This document shows, in pieces, positions 50,659 through 59,900 of a stretch of DNA of 64,000 nt (positions are counted from its first letter, which is position 1; each line of letters begins with the position of its first letter). The notes beneath the pieces were generated by a model. That model was given only the letters and a program-made list of their open reading frames with translations, was not told where the DNA came from and did not search any database. The stretch comes from JANQFM01 sp035471925 (lineage in GTDB: Bacteria; Acidobacteriota; UBA6911; RPQK01; DATIPO01). The stretch spans positions 1 through 64,000 of the forward strand of contig DATIPO010000340.1 in assembly GCA_035471925.1 (NCBI GenBank). Reading direction: 5' to 3'. The position numbers were made by a program, and so were the translations under genes.

Positions 50659-51291
50659 ATGGAAGAGGCTTTGAGAATCGGAACCAGCGAAGAGACGAGA
50701 CCGCCTTCAGCCCTGAGCGAGGCGGACCAGGAACTGCAATGGGTCATCGAGGCTCAAAAGGGCGACCGGGTGGCCTTCAACCGCTTGGTAGTGCGCTGGC
50801 AGCAGGCCATTTACAACCTGTCTCTGCGCATGCTGCGCAACCCTGATGATGCCTCGGAGGCCACCCAGGAGACGTTCTTGGCGGCCTATCGCCACATCAG
50901 TAGGTTCCGTTTAGAGTCGAAGTTCTCAACCTGGATCTACAGGATCGCCTCCAACCAGTGCCTGACCCGTCTGCGCAAGAAGCCCGACCGGCCTCCTCAC
51001 TCCCTTGACCAGGAAGGCCGGGCCGGACCGCTCTCCGAACAGCTAGCTGGAGGCGACTCGCAGCAGGAGAAGAGCCTTCTGCGCCGCGAGCGCAGCCAGT
51101 GGGTCCGGCGGGCCTTGGGCGGACTGCCGCCCGATCAGCGCATGGCCATCGAATTGAAGGTCTACCAAGACCTGACCTTCGAAGAGATTTCCGCGGTGAC
51201 CGAGATTCCTCTCAGCACGGTCAAGTCGCGTTTTTACGCGGGACTGCATGGACTCAAACAACGGTTGCAGGCCTGCGGGATGGGAGATTAG
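50659..51291 (+). CDS. ECF RNA polymerase sigma factor
   Basis: A 210-residue ECF sigma factor. Region 2 shows AFNRLVVRWQQAIYNLSLRMLRNPDDASEATQETFLAAYRHI and STWIYRIASNQCLTRLR; region 4 shows ALGGLPPDQRMAIELKVYQDL and FEEISAVTEIPLSTVKSRFYAGL (cited as markers). The anti-sigma gene starts 4 nt after the stop. An in-frame TTG at 50644 is possible, but the ATG at 50659 is favoured. The pair should control envelope or stress genes. Confidence 0.88.
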   Translation: MEEALRIGTSEETRPPSALSEADQELQWVIEAQKGDRVAFNRLVVRWQQAIYNLSLRMLRNPDDASEATQETFLAAYRHISRFRLESKFSTWIYRIASNQCLTRLRKKPDRPPHSLDQEGRAGPLSEQLAGGDSQQEKSLLRRERSQWVRRALGGLPPDQRMAIELKVYQDLTFEEISAVTEIPLSTVKSRFYAGLHGLKQRLQACGMGD

Positions 51292-51295
51292 CGTT

Positions 51296-52099
51296 ATGGA
51301 TTGCCGCTATAGCCAAGATATTGCACCTTACCTGATGGATGATTTGCCCGATGCCCAACGCCGGAAACTGAGCCGGCATTTGCAGCAGTGCGACATCTGC
51401 CGCCGCGAGAAGGCTGCTTTAGAGCAAACCTTCGCCGCCCTGGGCGAGGTGCAGGACGTCCCCATACCCCATCACTTCTTCGTAGCGCGCGACGACTCGC
51501 GTCTGGGCCTGCTGCAAGCCTGGAGGCGCCTCTCGGCTCTCTGGAAAGCGGGATTGGCCGGTGCGCTGGCCATGCTGCTGACCGTGGCCGGCCTCTCGGC
51601 TTCGGGCTTCCAGATAGAAGTCGACCAAGGCATCGTGAGGGCCGGCTTCGGACCATTCCCTTCCCTTTCGCCAGCGGTTTCAGAGGGACAGTTGCGGGTC
51701 TTGTCGGACCAGGTGCTGGTGCAGGTCCGCGACAAGCTGGCGACACGCGACGAGGCCATGGCGGGACTGATCCGAGAGGTCAGACTGCTCGACCAACGCC
51801 TGCAGGGCCTGGACCAGACTCAGCTGCGGCGTCTGCATGCCGTGGCCGCCGATTTGGAAAGTCAGTTGAGCCAAGCCTGGAGGCAGGATGACCAGCAGGC
51901 CCTGCAAGAGGTGGAACAGTGGATGGCCCAGACCTATGCCGACCTGCGCCTCGACTATTTGCGGCGTCTTTCCGTGGTGGACGCCAATCTCGAGCAGTTC
52001 GCTCAACGCGACAGCGCTCTCAATCAACAAGTGTCCTTTCTGGGTGAGGCCCTGGTCTACACCCTGGATCAACGACAACCCGAGAAAATCAGTCAATGA
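51296..52099 (+). CDS. Membrane-anchored zinc anti-sigma factor
   Basis: A 267-residue protein with an N-terminal zinc-binding anti-sigma domain (zf-HC2): C3, H28, C32 and C35 form the Hx3Cx2C site in HLQQCDIC. One transmembrane helix (~84-104, LAGALAMLLTVAGLSASG) places the rest outside the cytoplasm, with coiled-coil helices (LLDQRLQGLDQTQLRRLHAV; QALQEVEQWMAQTYADLRL). It would hold the preceding sigma factor inactive and release it on an envelope signal. The ATG at 51296 was chosen over an in-frame start at 51248 that lies inside the sigma gene. Confidence 0.85.
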   Translation: MDCRYSQDIAPYLMDDLPDAQRRKLSRHLQQCDICRREKAALEQTFAALGEVQDVPIPHHFFVARDDSRLGLLQAWRRLSALWKAGLAGALAMLLTVAGLSASGFQIEVDQGIVRAGFGPFPSLSPAVSEGQLRVLSDQVLVQVRDKLATRDEAMAGLIREVRLLDQRLQGLDQTQLRRLHAVAADLESQLSQAWRQDDQQALQEVEQWMAQTYADLRLDYLRRLSVVDANLEQFAQRDSALNQQVSFLGEALVYTLDQRQPEKISQ

Positions 52100-52158
52100 C
52101 CAGTCCTCACGGCCTTCTAGGCCGCGGGCGGACTCGATAAAAAAGCATGGGGGGAAAC

Positions 52159-52929
52159 ATGCAGTATCATCGACAGACCATTTGCTCTTGCTTCCGTTAC
52201 TTTGTTCATCTGGCCTTGGCCTTGACTCTGGCCGCCTTGCCGGCCGCAGCTCAACAGCGCCCTGACCTGGATGCCGATCTAGTCGCGCGGGAACTGAGAA
52301 CCCTGGAAGGCCTGCTGGAGACCACCGTCAAAGTCGTGGCCCAGGCCGACAGGCCGGCCCATATCGTGATGGCTTCTTCGGTTTCCGTCCACAGCTATTA
52401 TCTGCCCCGCCAGGGAGCGGTCTTCGAGATGGCCATTCCCGTCAAGGGCAAGGTCGAAGTGTCCGATAAACCCCACTTGAATCTCAGGGCCTTCTACGAA
52501 CAGGGGATAAGGGTGCCCGAGACCGCCCAACCGGCCGGCGAGCCTCAAGACCAGCCGACCGAGATGAGCCTGCGGGAACGGCTTCAAGAGGCCCAGCAGG
52601 TGCACTTGGACCGGCAGAAAGATCTGGAGGAACTGCAAAACCGCAGCCTTGAGCAGTTGGAAAAGATGCGGGGCTTTCTGGTGGAGACAGTTGCCGACTA
52701 CGCCGACCAATTGACTCATTTGCAGGAAGGCGAGTACGTGAACCTTGTGCTCAAGACCACCTCCGGCGGTCTGCGCATGTTGAACAGCCTGGGCGACGTT
52801 GGGGTTTTTGCCCCGAGCCAATCGCGCAGTACGCGCCAAATCGTATCGATTCCCGTGAGTTTGATCCAAGACTACAAGGCCGAACGCCTGAGCTTGGAGG
52901 AACTGAAGGCTCAAGTCCTGGTCTATTGA
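52159..52929 (+). CDS. Exported protein of the sigma/anti-sigma cassette
   Basis: A 256-residue exported protein with a signal peptide (MQYHRQTICSCFRYFVHLALALTLAALPAAA). The mature part has a beta-sheet start (VKVVAQADRPAHIVMASSVSVHSYYLP), a helix-rich centre (LRERLQEAQQVHLDRQKDLEEL) and an end LSLEELKAQVLVY. I recognise no named family. It follows the anti-sigma gene by 59 nt in the same direction and may be part of the sensing pathway or its main target. An ATG 12 nt upstream is also in frame. Confidence 0.7.
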   Translation: MQYHRQTICSCFRYFVHLALALTLAALPAAAQQRPDLDADLVARELRTLEGLLETTVKVVAQADRPAHIVMASSVSVHSYYLPRQGAVFEMAIPVKGKVEVSDKPHLNLRAFYEQGIRVPETAQPAGEPQDQPTEMSLRERLQEAQQVHLDRQKDLEELQNRSLEQLEKMRGFLVETVADYADQLTHLQEGEYVNLVLKTTSGGLRMLNSLGDVGVFAPSQSRSTRQIVSIPVSLIQDYKAERLSLEELKAQVLVY

Positions 52930-52954
52930 GAGCCCTGGGCGTCCGCGAGTGGGT

Positions 52955-53332
52955 TCAGGCCGACTCTGCTTCCATCAGTGATTTCACCGTCTTGAAGAGC
53001 TTTTCGAGTTCGAAGGGCTTTTGCAGAGTGGCCTGGGCCCCCAGCTTGCCGGCGGCATCGAGGAAGTTGAGCTTGCCCGCCGAACCTCCGCCCGACATGG
53101 CGATGATCTTCAGGTCGGGACATTCGCTGCGCAATTCCACGATCGTCTCCAGCCCTTCCTTCTCGGGCATGAGGATATCGGTGATGACGAGGGAACAGGG
53201 CGTTTCCCGCTGAAGTCTCAGGGCCTCCAACCCATTGGAGGCCTCATGCACCTCATAGCCCTTTAATTCCAGCGCCTGCCGCAGCATGTTGCGCGTCATA
53301 TCCTCATCGTCGATCAGTAGAATGCGTGACAA
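52955..53332 (-). CDS. Stand-alone response regulator receiver (CheY-like)
   Basis: A 125-residue receiver domain with no output domain. The acidic pair is D8/D9, the phospho-acceptor is D52 (ITDILMPEKEG), the switch residue is S80 (IIAMSGGG) and the lysine is K105 (LQKPF). No histidine kinase is adjacent. The TTG start at 53332 has GGAGG 4 nt upstream, which decides it. Without its own output it would act on a partner protein or in a phosphorelay. Confidence 0.9.
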   Translation of the reverse strand: MSRILLIDDEDMTRNMLRQALELKGYEVHEASNGLEALRLQRETPCSLVITDILMPEKEGLETIVELRSECPDLKIIAMSGGGSAGKLNFLDAAGKLGAQATLQKPFELEKLFKTVKSLMEAESA

Positions 53333-53487
53333 AGTTCCTCCTGCCCCTGCCGATTGAGCGGGTCTTCGACTCCCTCAAGGCCCGCTCCCTGTCATATCGG
53401 TTCTCCGAAAAAAAGTATTATAGAGCATTGAAAGCTGCTCTTAATCGTCGGCGCTGGCTGCGCTCGCCTGAAGGAACAACCGATTTC

Positions 53488-53823
53488 ATGTCTGGCAACC
53501 GTTCTTCCGCCAAGTCAAGTTCATTCGAAAAAGTCCACCGATGGGTTCGCCGCATTCCGCCCGGCAAGGTCATGAACTACGGTCAAATCGCCTCTCTGCT
53601 CGATCCTCCATTGTCGGCCCGGGCGGTGGGATGGGCCATGCGAAACTGTCCCGACGACGTGCCCTGGCACCGTGTCGTAAACGCCTCCGGAGGTTGCTCA
53701 ACCGACCGCCTGTCTCATCTCCCTCAAGGCACCCAGAAGGCTTTGCTCAAGGCCGAGGGCGTCCGCTTCGATGCCGACGGCAATGTGGACATGGAGTGCT
53801 GCCGCTGGCGGCCTGAGGCTTGA
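53488..53823 (+). CDS. Alkyltransferase-like protein (MGMT fold, no acceptor cysteine)
   Basis: A 111-residue protein with the DNA-binding domain of O6-alkylguanine methyltransferases: PPGKVMNYGQIASLL, ARAVGWAMRN and PWHRVVNASGG. In active MGMT the last motif is PCHRV; here the acceptor cysteine is tryptophan (W60), as in ATL proteins such as Atl1 and eAtl. ATLs bind O6-alkylguanine and steer it to nucleotide excision repair. AAGGAAC lies before the ATG at 53488; an in-frame extension to 53326 overlaps the receiver gene and is rejected. Confidence 0.9.
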   Translation: MSGNRSSAKSSSFEKVHRWVRRIPPGKVMNYGQIASLLDPPLSARAVGWAMRNCPDDVPWHRVVNASGGCSTDRLSHLPQGTQKALLKAEGVRFDADGNVDMECCRWRPEA

Positions 53824-53903
53824 CTATCACACACCCTCGACCGTCAGGATCCCCAGGCCTCCGTTGACGGCGGGGACTGTGCGGGGCAAGATCTGAAGGC
53901 GAG

Positions 53904-56183
53904 ATGGGCAACAAGAGCATATGGGGCGTCCTGGTTTTGGCCTTGTTGGCCGGATTGTTCCTGATCAGGGCCTTGGCCACCCCGCAGACGCTGGTTCCTG
54001 CCGATATCGTCGGGCAGATGCCTCCCTGGAGCCAGCTCGCCGAGATCAAGTCGGTTAAGAATCCCATCATCAGCGACATCACCGACCAGGTCTTTCCTTA
54101 CCAGGTTTTCCTACGCGATGAGCTTTCTCAAGGCCGACTACCGCTGTGGAATCCCTACGTACAGACCGGTGTGCCCTTCTTGGCCAACTCGGTGTCGGCC
54201 GCCCTCAATCCTTTTCAGATGGTTTTCTTGCTCTTGCCCCAAGCGGCCGCCATGGAGTGGAGCGCCTGGTTCAAGCTGTTGTTGGCGGGGGTGGGGATTT
54301 ATCTTCTCGCGATCCGCTTGGGCCTGCGTCCACAATCGGCGCTGGTGGCCGCTGCCGCCTACCAGTTGGCGGCCTATCAGATCTTCTACCTGGGGTTCTC
54401 AAATACCTGGGTCTCGGGCCTGCTGGGATGGCAGCTTTGGACTTTGGAAGGCTACTTGAAAAAGGGCAGGCACCGCGACCTGGCGGCCACCGGCGCGGTG
54501 TTGGCGCTGGGATACCTGGGGGGCCAGATGGAGAACGCCCTGCTTCTCCACCTGAGCACCGGCCTCTATGCTCTGGTGAGGGCTCCTCGCCGCGTCCCGG
54601 CCGTGTTCGGCGGACTGCTGCTGGGGTTTATCGCCGCCGCCGCGGCCGTGCTTCCTTTCGCCGACCTGGTCACCAAGAGCGCCAACTTCGCGACCCGGCT
54701 TTCCGTCCAGGGCGGACATCTGACCTGGGACCAGACTCCCGTCTTCATCCTGCCCCACTTCGTGGCCTCCTCAAGCCTGTTTCGCGCGCCGCCCTTCGGG
54801 ACTTATTACTTCGCTCATCTGGGTGTGCCCATGATGTTGCTGGCTCTGGCTTCGTTGCCCTGGGCCACGGGCAAAACGAGGAGCAAGAACTGGTTCTTAG
54901 GTCTCAAGCGATGGGAGTGGGCGTTGTGGGCCTTGGTGGCCTGGTCAGGGGTGATCCTGCTGGCCGTCTGGCCTTTCTGGGAGCTTTTCAACAGCCTGCC
55001 TCTAGTCGGCGCCGGCAACCATCATCACATCGCCTTCGTCCTGCAGGGAGCGCTGGCCCTGCTGGCCGGCTTAGGGGTGGAGCGCATCGTCGAGTCGCGC
55101 GGGGTGCGGCTGCTGCCTTGGGCGGCCGCGCTTTTGGGATTGGCGGCCGGCATCCTCTTCATCCTGCAGGCTTCGGCGCTGTGGAGCGAACCCCAAAGCC
55201 GCTTCTTCTTTGTATCCCGTCTCTTGCCGCTGCCGCTCTACCCTCTCCTTGCCGTCGCGCTGGTTGGCGGCTTGTGGTGGTTTCAGGGCAAGCCCGGCTT
55301 TGCCTACTACGCCCTGGGGGCTGTCATTTTGCAGTCTTTCTCGGCGGGTTTCTTCTTCAACACGGTCTGTGATCCTTCTCCGTTTCTGACGGCCCGTCCC
55401 GAGATCATCCGCCAACTGCAAACCTATCCGCACCAGCGTTACGCGGCCCTGGGGACGCCGGTCATGGTCCCCAACGTCAACATGATCTATCCGCTGAGGG
55501 ACGTGCGCGGATACGAGTCGCTCAGTCTGCAGCGCTATGCCCGCTACATGCAGCCTTTGGTCCAGGGCGATCTTCATTATTGGATTCCCGATCTGGAGGC
55601 CCAGCAGATCCGCGTCCTGAAACGGGCCGGATGCCGCTTCCTGGTTTCGGCCAAGCCGCTGGATCTCACCGACTTGGAGCCGCTGGAAACCGACTCGGAG
55701 CTTTTGCTGTACCGAATCCCGGGGGGACAGCGGGCCCGAGTGGCCAGCGAGGTCGTGTTGACCGACGATCCTGAGGAGGCCCTCAAGCGCACCCAGGGTC
55801 CGGCCTTTTTCGGGGCGGCGGTGATCGAGAACGCCGATTCTTCCATGAGGGAAAGCGCCTCGGGCCAGGTGCGCTGGATTACCGACAACCCCGACGAAAT
55901 CGTCCTCGACGTCAGCATGCAGGGTCCTGGCTGGCTGATTCTCCACGACGCCTGGGAGGAGGGCTGGCGTGTGGAGGTCGACGGCCGCCCAGACCGGATC
56001 TACCGGGCCGACTACCTCTTCCGGGGCGTGCACTTGCCCGAAGGACGATCGCGGGTGCGCTTCGTTTACCGTCCCTGGGCCTTCACCTGGGGGGTGGTCC
56101 TGTCTCTGGTTGGCCTGCTGGGATTAGGACTGCTGGTGTTCCCCCCGCGTCCGCTGATCAGGGCCCTGCGCCGCCGCCCCTAA
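53904..56183 (+). CDS. YfhO-family membrane protein
   Basis: A 759-residue integral membrane protein with about 12 helices and a periplasmic C-terminal domain. YfhO marks: PWNPYVQTGVPFLANSVSAALNP-like WNPYVQTGVPFLANS after an early DQVFPYQVFLRDEL, AYQLAAYQIFYLGFS, and the C-terminal DVSMQGPGWLILHDAWEEGW region with FVYRPWAFTWG before the last helix (cited as markers). Relatives are implicated in glycosylation of lipoteichoic acid or other envelope glycans in Gram-positive bacteria; the role here is unknown. AAGGCGAG precedes the ATG. A 408-residue frame inside it is a shadow. Confidence 0.85.
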   Translation: MGNKSIWGVLVLALLAGLFLIRALATPQTLVPADIVGQMPPWSQLAEIKSVKNPIISDITDQVFPYQVFLRDELSQGRLPLWNPYVQTGVPFLANSVSAALNPFQMVFLLLPQAAAMEWSAWFKLLLAGVGIYLLAIRLGLRPQSALVAAAAYQLAAYQIFYLGFSNTWVSGLLGWQLWTLEGYLKKGRHRDLAATGAVLALGYLGGQMENALLLHLSTGLYALVRAPRRVPAVFGGLLLGFIAAAAAVLPFADLVTKSANFATRLSVQGGHLTWDQTPVFILPHFVASSSLFRAPPFGTYYFAHLGVPMMLLALASLPWATGKTRSKNWFLGLKRWEWALWALVAWSGVILLAVWPFWELFNSLPLVGAGNHHHIAFVLQGALALLAGLGVERIVESRGVRLLPWAAALLGLAAGILFILQASALWSEPQSRFFFVSRLLPLPLYPLLAVALVGGLWWFQGKPGFAYYALGAVILQSFSAGFFFNTVCDPSPFLTARPEIIRQLQTYPHQRYAALGTPVMVPNVNMIYPLRDVRGYESLSLQRYARYMQPLVQGDLHYWIPDLEAQQIRVLKRAGCRFLVSAKPLDLTDLEPLETDSELLLYRIPGGQRARVASEVVLTDDPEEALKRTQGPAFFGAAVIENADSSMRESASGQVRWITDNPDEIVLDVSMQGPGWLILHDAWEEGWRVEVDGRPDRIYRADYLFRGVHLPEGRSRVRFVYRPWAFTWGVVLSLVGLLGLGLLVFPPRPLIRALRRRP

Positions 56184-56270
56184 AGGCTCGTCAACCTTGA
56201 GGAGCACGAACCGCTTGATCGAATGGCGGCCCAACTTTGGCGACCTTGGTGAGAACCGGCGCAGGGGCGG

Positions 56271-59200
56271 TCACATGTTGCGACGGTATTCGCCGCCGAC
56301 TTGGTAGAGGGCGTGCGTGATCTGTCCCAGGCTGCAGTGCTGGGCGGCTTCCATCAGTTGGGCGAAGACGTTGCCGCCCGAGAGAGCCGTCTGCCTGAGG
56401 GACTGCAGGGCTTGCTCGGCTTGGTCGTGGTGGCGCTGCTGGAATTCCTGCAGGCGCCTGATGCATTCTTCTTTCTCGTCCTGAGTGGCGCGGGTCAGTT
56501 CCACTTCCTTCTCCTCGGACGCTTCCCCGGAGTCCTCGGGCAGAAAGGTGTTGACGCCTACGATGGGCAATTGGCCCGAGTGCTTGAGCTGTTCGTACTT
56601 AAGCGAATCTTCCTGAATCTGGCCCCGCTGGTACTGAAGTTCCATGGCGCCCAGCACGCCTCCGCGCTCGGTCAGCCGGTCAAATTCCTTGAGCACCTCG
56701 TCCTCCACCAGATCGGTGAGCTCTTCCACGATGAAGCTGCCCTGGGTGGCGTTCTCGCACTTGGTGAGGCCGAATTCGCGGTTGATGATCAACTGAATGG
56801 CCATGGCGCGGCGCACCGATTGGCGGGTGGGAGTGGTGATGGCTTCGTCGTAGGCGTTGGTGTGCAAGCTCTGGGCGTTGTCGTAGATGGCCAGAAGGGC
56901 TTGCAGGGTGGTGCGGATGTCGTTGAACTCGATCTCCTGGGCGTGCAGGCTGCGTCCGCTGGTCTGGATGTGGTACTTGAGCTTCTGGCTGCGCTCGTTG
57001 CCTTGGTAGAGGCGCTTCATGGCTACCGACCAGACCCTTCGCGCCACGCGCCCGATGACGGTGTATTCGGCGTCCATGCCGTTGCTGAAGAAGAAGCTCA
57101 GGTTGGGGGCGAAGTCGTCGATCTTCATGCCTCTTGAGAGGTAGTACTCGACATAGGTGAAGCCATTGGCCAAGGTGTAGGCCAACTGGTGAATGGGATT
57201 GGCGCCCGCCTCGGCGATGTGGTAGCCGCTGATGGAGACGCTGTAGAAGTTGCGTACCTTGTTGTCGATGAAGTACTGCTGCACGTCGCCCATCATGCGC
57301 AGGGCGAATTCGGTGGAGAAGATGCAGGTATTCTGGCCCTGATCCTCCTTGAGGATGTCGGCTTGCACCGTCCCCCGCACCTGAGAGAGGGCTTGGGCGC
57401 TGATCTGACGGTATTCCTCGTCGCTCAGCAAGGCCCGCACCTCATCCCAAGTGGATCCGCGCTGGGCATCGGGCTGCAGGCATTCCTCCTGGCTGATCTC
57501 AAGCCGTCCCTCTTGGCGAAGGAAGAGCCGGCACTGCTGGCGAACGGCCGTGTTCATGAAGAAAGCCAAGATGGTGGGAGCGGGACCGTTGATGGTCATC
57601 GAAACCGAAGTCTTGGGATCGCACAAGTCGAAACCGGCATAGAGGCGCTCGGCCTCTTCTACCGTGAAGACGCTGACCCCGCTCTCTCCGATCTTGCCGT
57701 AGATATCGGGACGCCGGTCGGGATCTTCGCCGTAGAGAGTGATGGAATCGAAGGCCGTCGAAAGTCTCTTGGCGGGTTGCTCGTCGGCCAGCATATGGAA
57801 GCGCAGGTTGGTGCGTTCGGCGGGTCCTTCGCCGGCGAACATGCGGGTGGGATCCTCGGCCTTGCGCTTAAAGGGGAAGACTCCCGCCGTATAGGGGAAT
57901 TCTCCCGCTGCGTTCTCAGTGAGCCGCCAGAAAAGCCGCTCTCCCAGGCCCCGGAAGCGCGGCAGCGCCACCTTGGGCACCTTGCTTTCCGAGAGCGTTT
58001 CATGGAAGTTCTCGACCCGCACCTCGCGTCCCCGAACGTGGTAGACGAATTCCTGGCGGCGGTAACGCTCGCTCCAGTCGTCCCATTGGTTGAGCAGGTC
58101 GCGGCAGAATGGGTCGAGCCGTTCGAGTTGGCGGTTGAAGGCCTCCATCAGGTCCGATTGAGCCGGAGTGGCGTCTTCAAGCTCCTGCTCCCGGTAGGGC
58201 TCCAAACCCTCTTTCTCGGGTCCGCCCAAGATGGCTGAGGCGTGGGTCAGGGCTTGCAGGTCGGCGGCTACGTCGGCTTGTTCCCGTGCCCACTTGCGGT
58301 GTTCGCGGCAGTGGTCGGCGATCTCGCTCAGGTAGCGCTCGCGCTGAGGAGGGATGACGTGCTGTGAGGAGTCGGTCTGGCGGGTGTCGTCGGCCGCGTA
58401 TCCGCTCTGCCAGTCCAACTCGAAGCGCTGTTTGAGGTTGTCGATCAAGTGGGCGTAGAGGGCGTTGACGCCCAGGTCGTTGAAATGGGCGGCACTGGTC
58501 CCGAAGATGGGCAGCGATTCGGGATCGGTGTCGAAGAGCCGGCGGTTGCGCTGCACCTGCTTGCGGACTTCGCGCAGGGCGTCCTGGCTGCCGCGGCGGG
58601 TGAATTTGTTAATGACTACGAAGTCGGCGTAGTCCAGCATTTCGATCTTTTCCAACTGGCTGGGCGCGCCGTATTCGGCGGTCATTACGTAGACTGAGAG
58701 GTCGCTGGTCTCGGCGATGGCGCTGTCGCCCTGTCCGATTCCGGCGCTTTCCAGCAAGATCAAGTCGAAGCCCGAGCGGCGGACTTCCTTGAGCACGGGA
58801 CGGATGGCGTCCGACAGTTCTCCGCGGGCTCCCCGGGTGGCCAGCGAGCGCATGTAGACCCGCCGGCTCTTGAGGCTGTTGAAGCGGATGCGGTCACCCA
58901 GCAGGGCGCCTCCGGTGCGCCTGCGGGTCGGATCCACCGACAGCACGGCCACCCGTTTGTCGGGGAAATCATTGATGAAGCGACGCACCAGTTCGTCGGT
59001 CAGGGAACTCTTGCCGGCTCCTCCGGTACCTGTCAGTCCGATGACGGGGACGCGAGCCGCCTCGTCTTGGGCGGCCTCATCCTCCGGGGACTCCAGTTCC
59101 ACGGTCGTGATGCGCCGGGCCAAAGGCTGGTAGAAGCCGTTGCGTTCGGGCTTGAATTCGCGGGGATCGAAGTCGCAGCCTTTGAGGACCTCGTTGATCA

Positions 59201-59603
59201 TCCCCTGCAATCCCAGGCGGCGTCCGTCCTCGGGCGAGAAGATGCGCTCGATGCCGGCCTCTTGCAGAGCCTTGATCTCTGAGGGGACGATGACGCCTCC
59301 CCCGCCCCCGTAAATGCGGACGTGCTGAGCGCCCCTTTCGTCCAGCATCTGGCGCAGGTACCTGAAGAACTCCATGTGGCCGCCCTGGTAGCTGGTGATG
59401 GCCACGCCCTGGGCGTCCTCTTGAATGGCGGCGTTGACGATTTCTTCCACGCTGCGGTTATGGCCCAGGTGGATAACCTCGGCTCCGCTAGCCTGCATGA
59501 TGCGGCGCATGACGTTGATGGCTGCGTCATGACCGTCAAAGAGTGCCGCGGCGGTGACGATCCGCACCGGATGATGGGGGTGATAAAGGTCGCTTTCAGG
59601 CAT
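56271..59603 (-). CDS. icmF: Fused isobutyryl-CoA mutase (IcmF)
   Basis: A 1110-residue adenosylcobalamin enzyme that interconverts isobutyryl-CoA and n-butyryl-CoA. The B12 domain is N-terminal (D23-x-H25 in FDGHDA, then EVIHLGHNRS), followed by a MeaI-type G domain (Walker A GTGGAGKSS; RRTGGALLGDRIRF) and a C-terminal mutase barrel (TINGPAPTILAFFMNTAVRQ and HIAEAGANPIHQLAYTLANG, markers). This order defines IcmF and separates it from methylmalonyl-CoA mutase. The G4 motif, normally NKxD, reads NKFT. The ATG at 59603 was chosen over an in-frame TTG at 59612 because AGGAG lies 10 nt before it. Confidence 0.93.
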   Translation of the reverse strand: MPESDLYHPHHPVRIVTAAALFDGHDAAINVMRRIMQASGAEVIHLGHNRSVEEIVNAAIQEDAQGVAITSYQGGHMEFFRYLRQMLDERGAQHVRIYGGGGGVIVPSEIKALQEAGIERIFSPEDGRRLGLQGMINEVLKGCDFDPREFKPERNGFYQPLARRITTVELESPEDEAAQDEAARVPVIGLTGTGGAGKSSLTDELVRRFINDFPDKRVAVLSVDPTRRRTGGALLGDRIRFNSLKSRRVYMRSLATRGARGELSDAIRPVLKEVRRSGFDLILLESAGIGQGDSAIAETSDLSVYVMTAEYGAPSQLEKIEMLDYADFVVINKFTRRGSQDALREVRKQVQRNRRLFDTDPESLPIFGTSAAHFNDLGVNALYAHLIDNLKQRFELDWQSGYAADDTRQTDSSQHVIPPQRERYLSEIADHCREHRKWAREQADVAADLQALTHASAILGGPEKEGLEPYREQELEDATPAQSDLMEAFNRQLERLDPFCRDLLNQWDDWSERYRRQEFVYHVRGREVRVENFHETLSESKVPKVALPRFRGLGERLFWRLTENAAGEFPYTAGVFPFKRKAEDPTRMFAGEGPAERTNLRFHMLADEQPAKRLSTAFDSITLYGEDPDRRPDIYGKIGESGVSVFTVEEAERLYAGFDLCDPKTSVSMTINGPAPTILAFFMNTAVRQQCRLFLRQEGRLEISQEECLQPDAQRGSTWDEVRALLSDEEYRQISAQALSQVRGTVQADILKEDQGQNTCIFSTEFALRMMGDVQQYFIDNKVRNFYSVSISGYHIAEAGANPIHQLAYTLANGFTYVEYYLSRGMKIDDFAPNLSFFFSNGMDAEYTVIGRVARRVWSVAMKRLYQGNERSQKLKYHIQTSGRSLHAQEIEFNDIRTTLQALLAIYDNAQSLHTNAYDEAITTPTRQSVRRAMAIQLIINREFGLTKCENATQGSFIVEELTDLVEDEVLKEFDRLTERGGVLGAMELQYQRGQIQEDSLKYEQLKHSGQLPIVGVNTFLPEDSGEASEEKEVELTRATQDEKEECIRRLQEFQQRHHDQAEQALQSLRQTALSGGNVFAQLMEAAQHCSLGQITHALYQVGGEYRRNM

Positions 59604-59900
59604 TGGTTGCAAACTCCTAAGCTCAATATTTTAGCGCTTTTGCCCGCGCTTCGGCAATCGCTTGGCGGCTCCCCGCTGATCGTCCCGCAAGGCTTTCTAA
59701 GATGGAAAGCAGCGTGTTACCATCAAGATGCTTTTCGTTATTTGGACCCTCTCGGCGGCCGTGGGCCGCTCTGCGGCCATCAGTTCGCCCGCGAGTCACG
59801 CTATGCGAAACGGGTCAGGACTCTCTGATGCCCCGCGGCAAGAGGCTGTTCGTGATCACGTGAATAAGCGCGGCTCCGGGAGCGTAGGTCGGACAAGGCT

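Noticed and set aside
53326..53487. N-terminal extension of the alkyltransferase-like protein
   Set aside because: It overlaps the receiver gene start and includes its promoter region; the ATG at 53488 has a ribosome-binding site and fits the ATL length.
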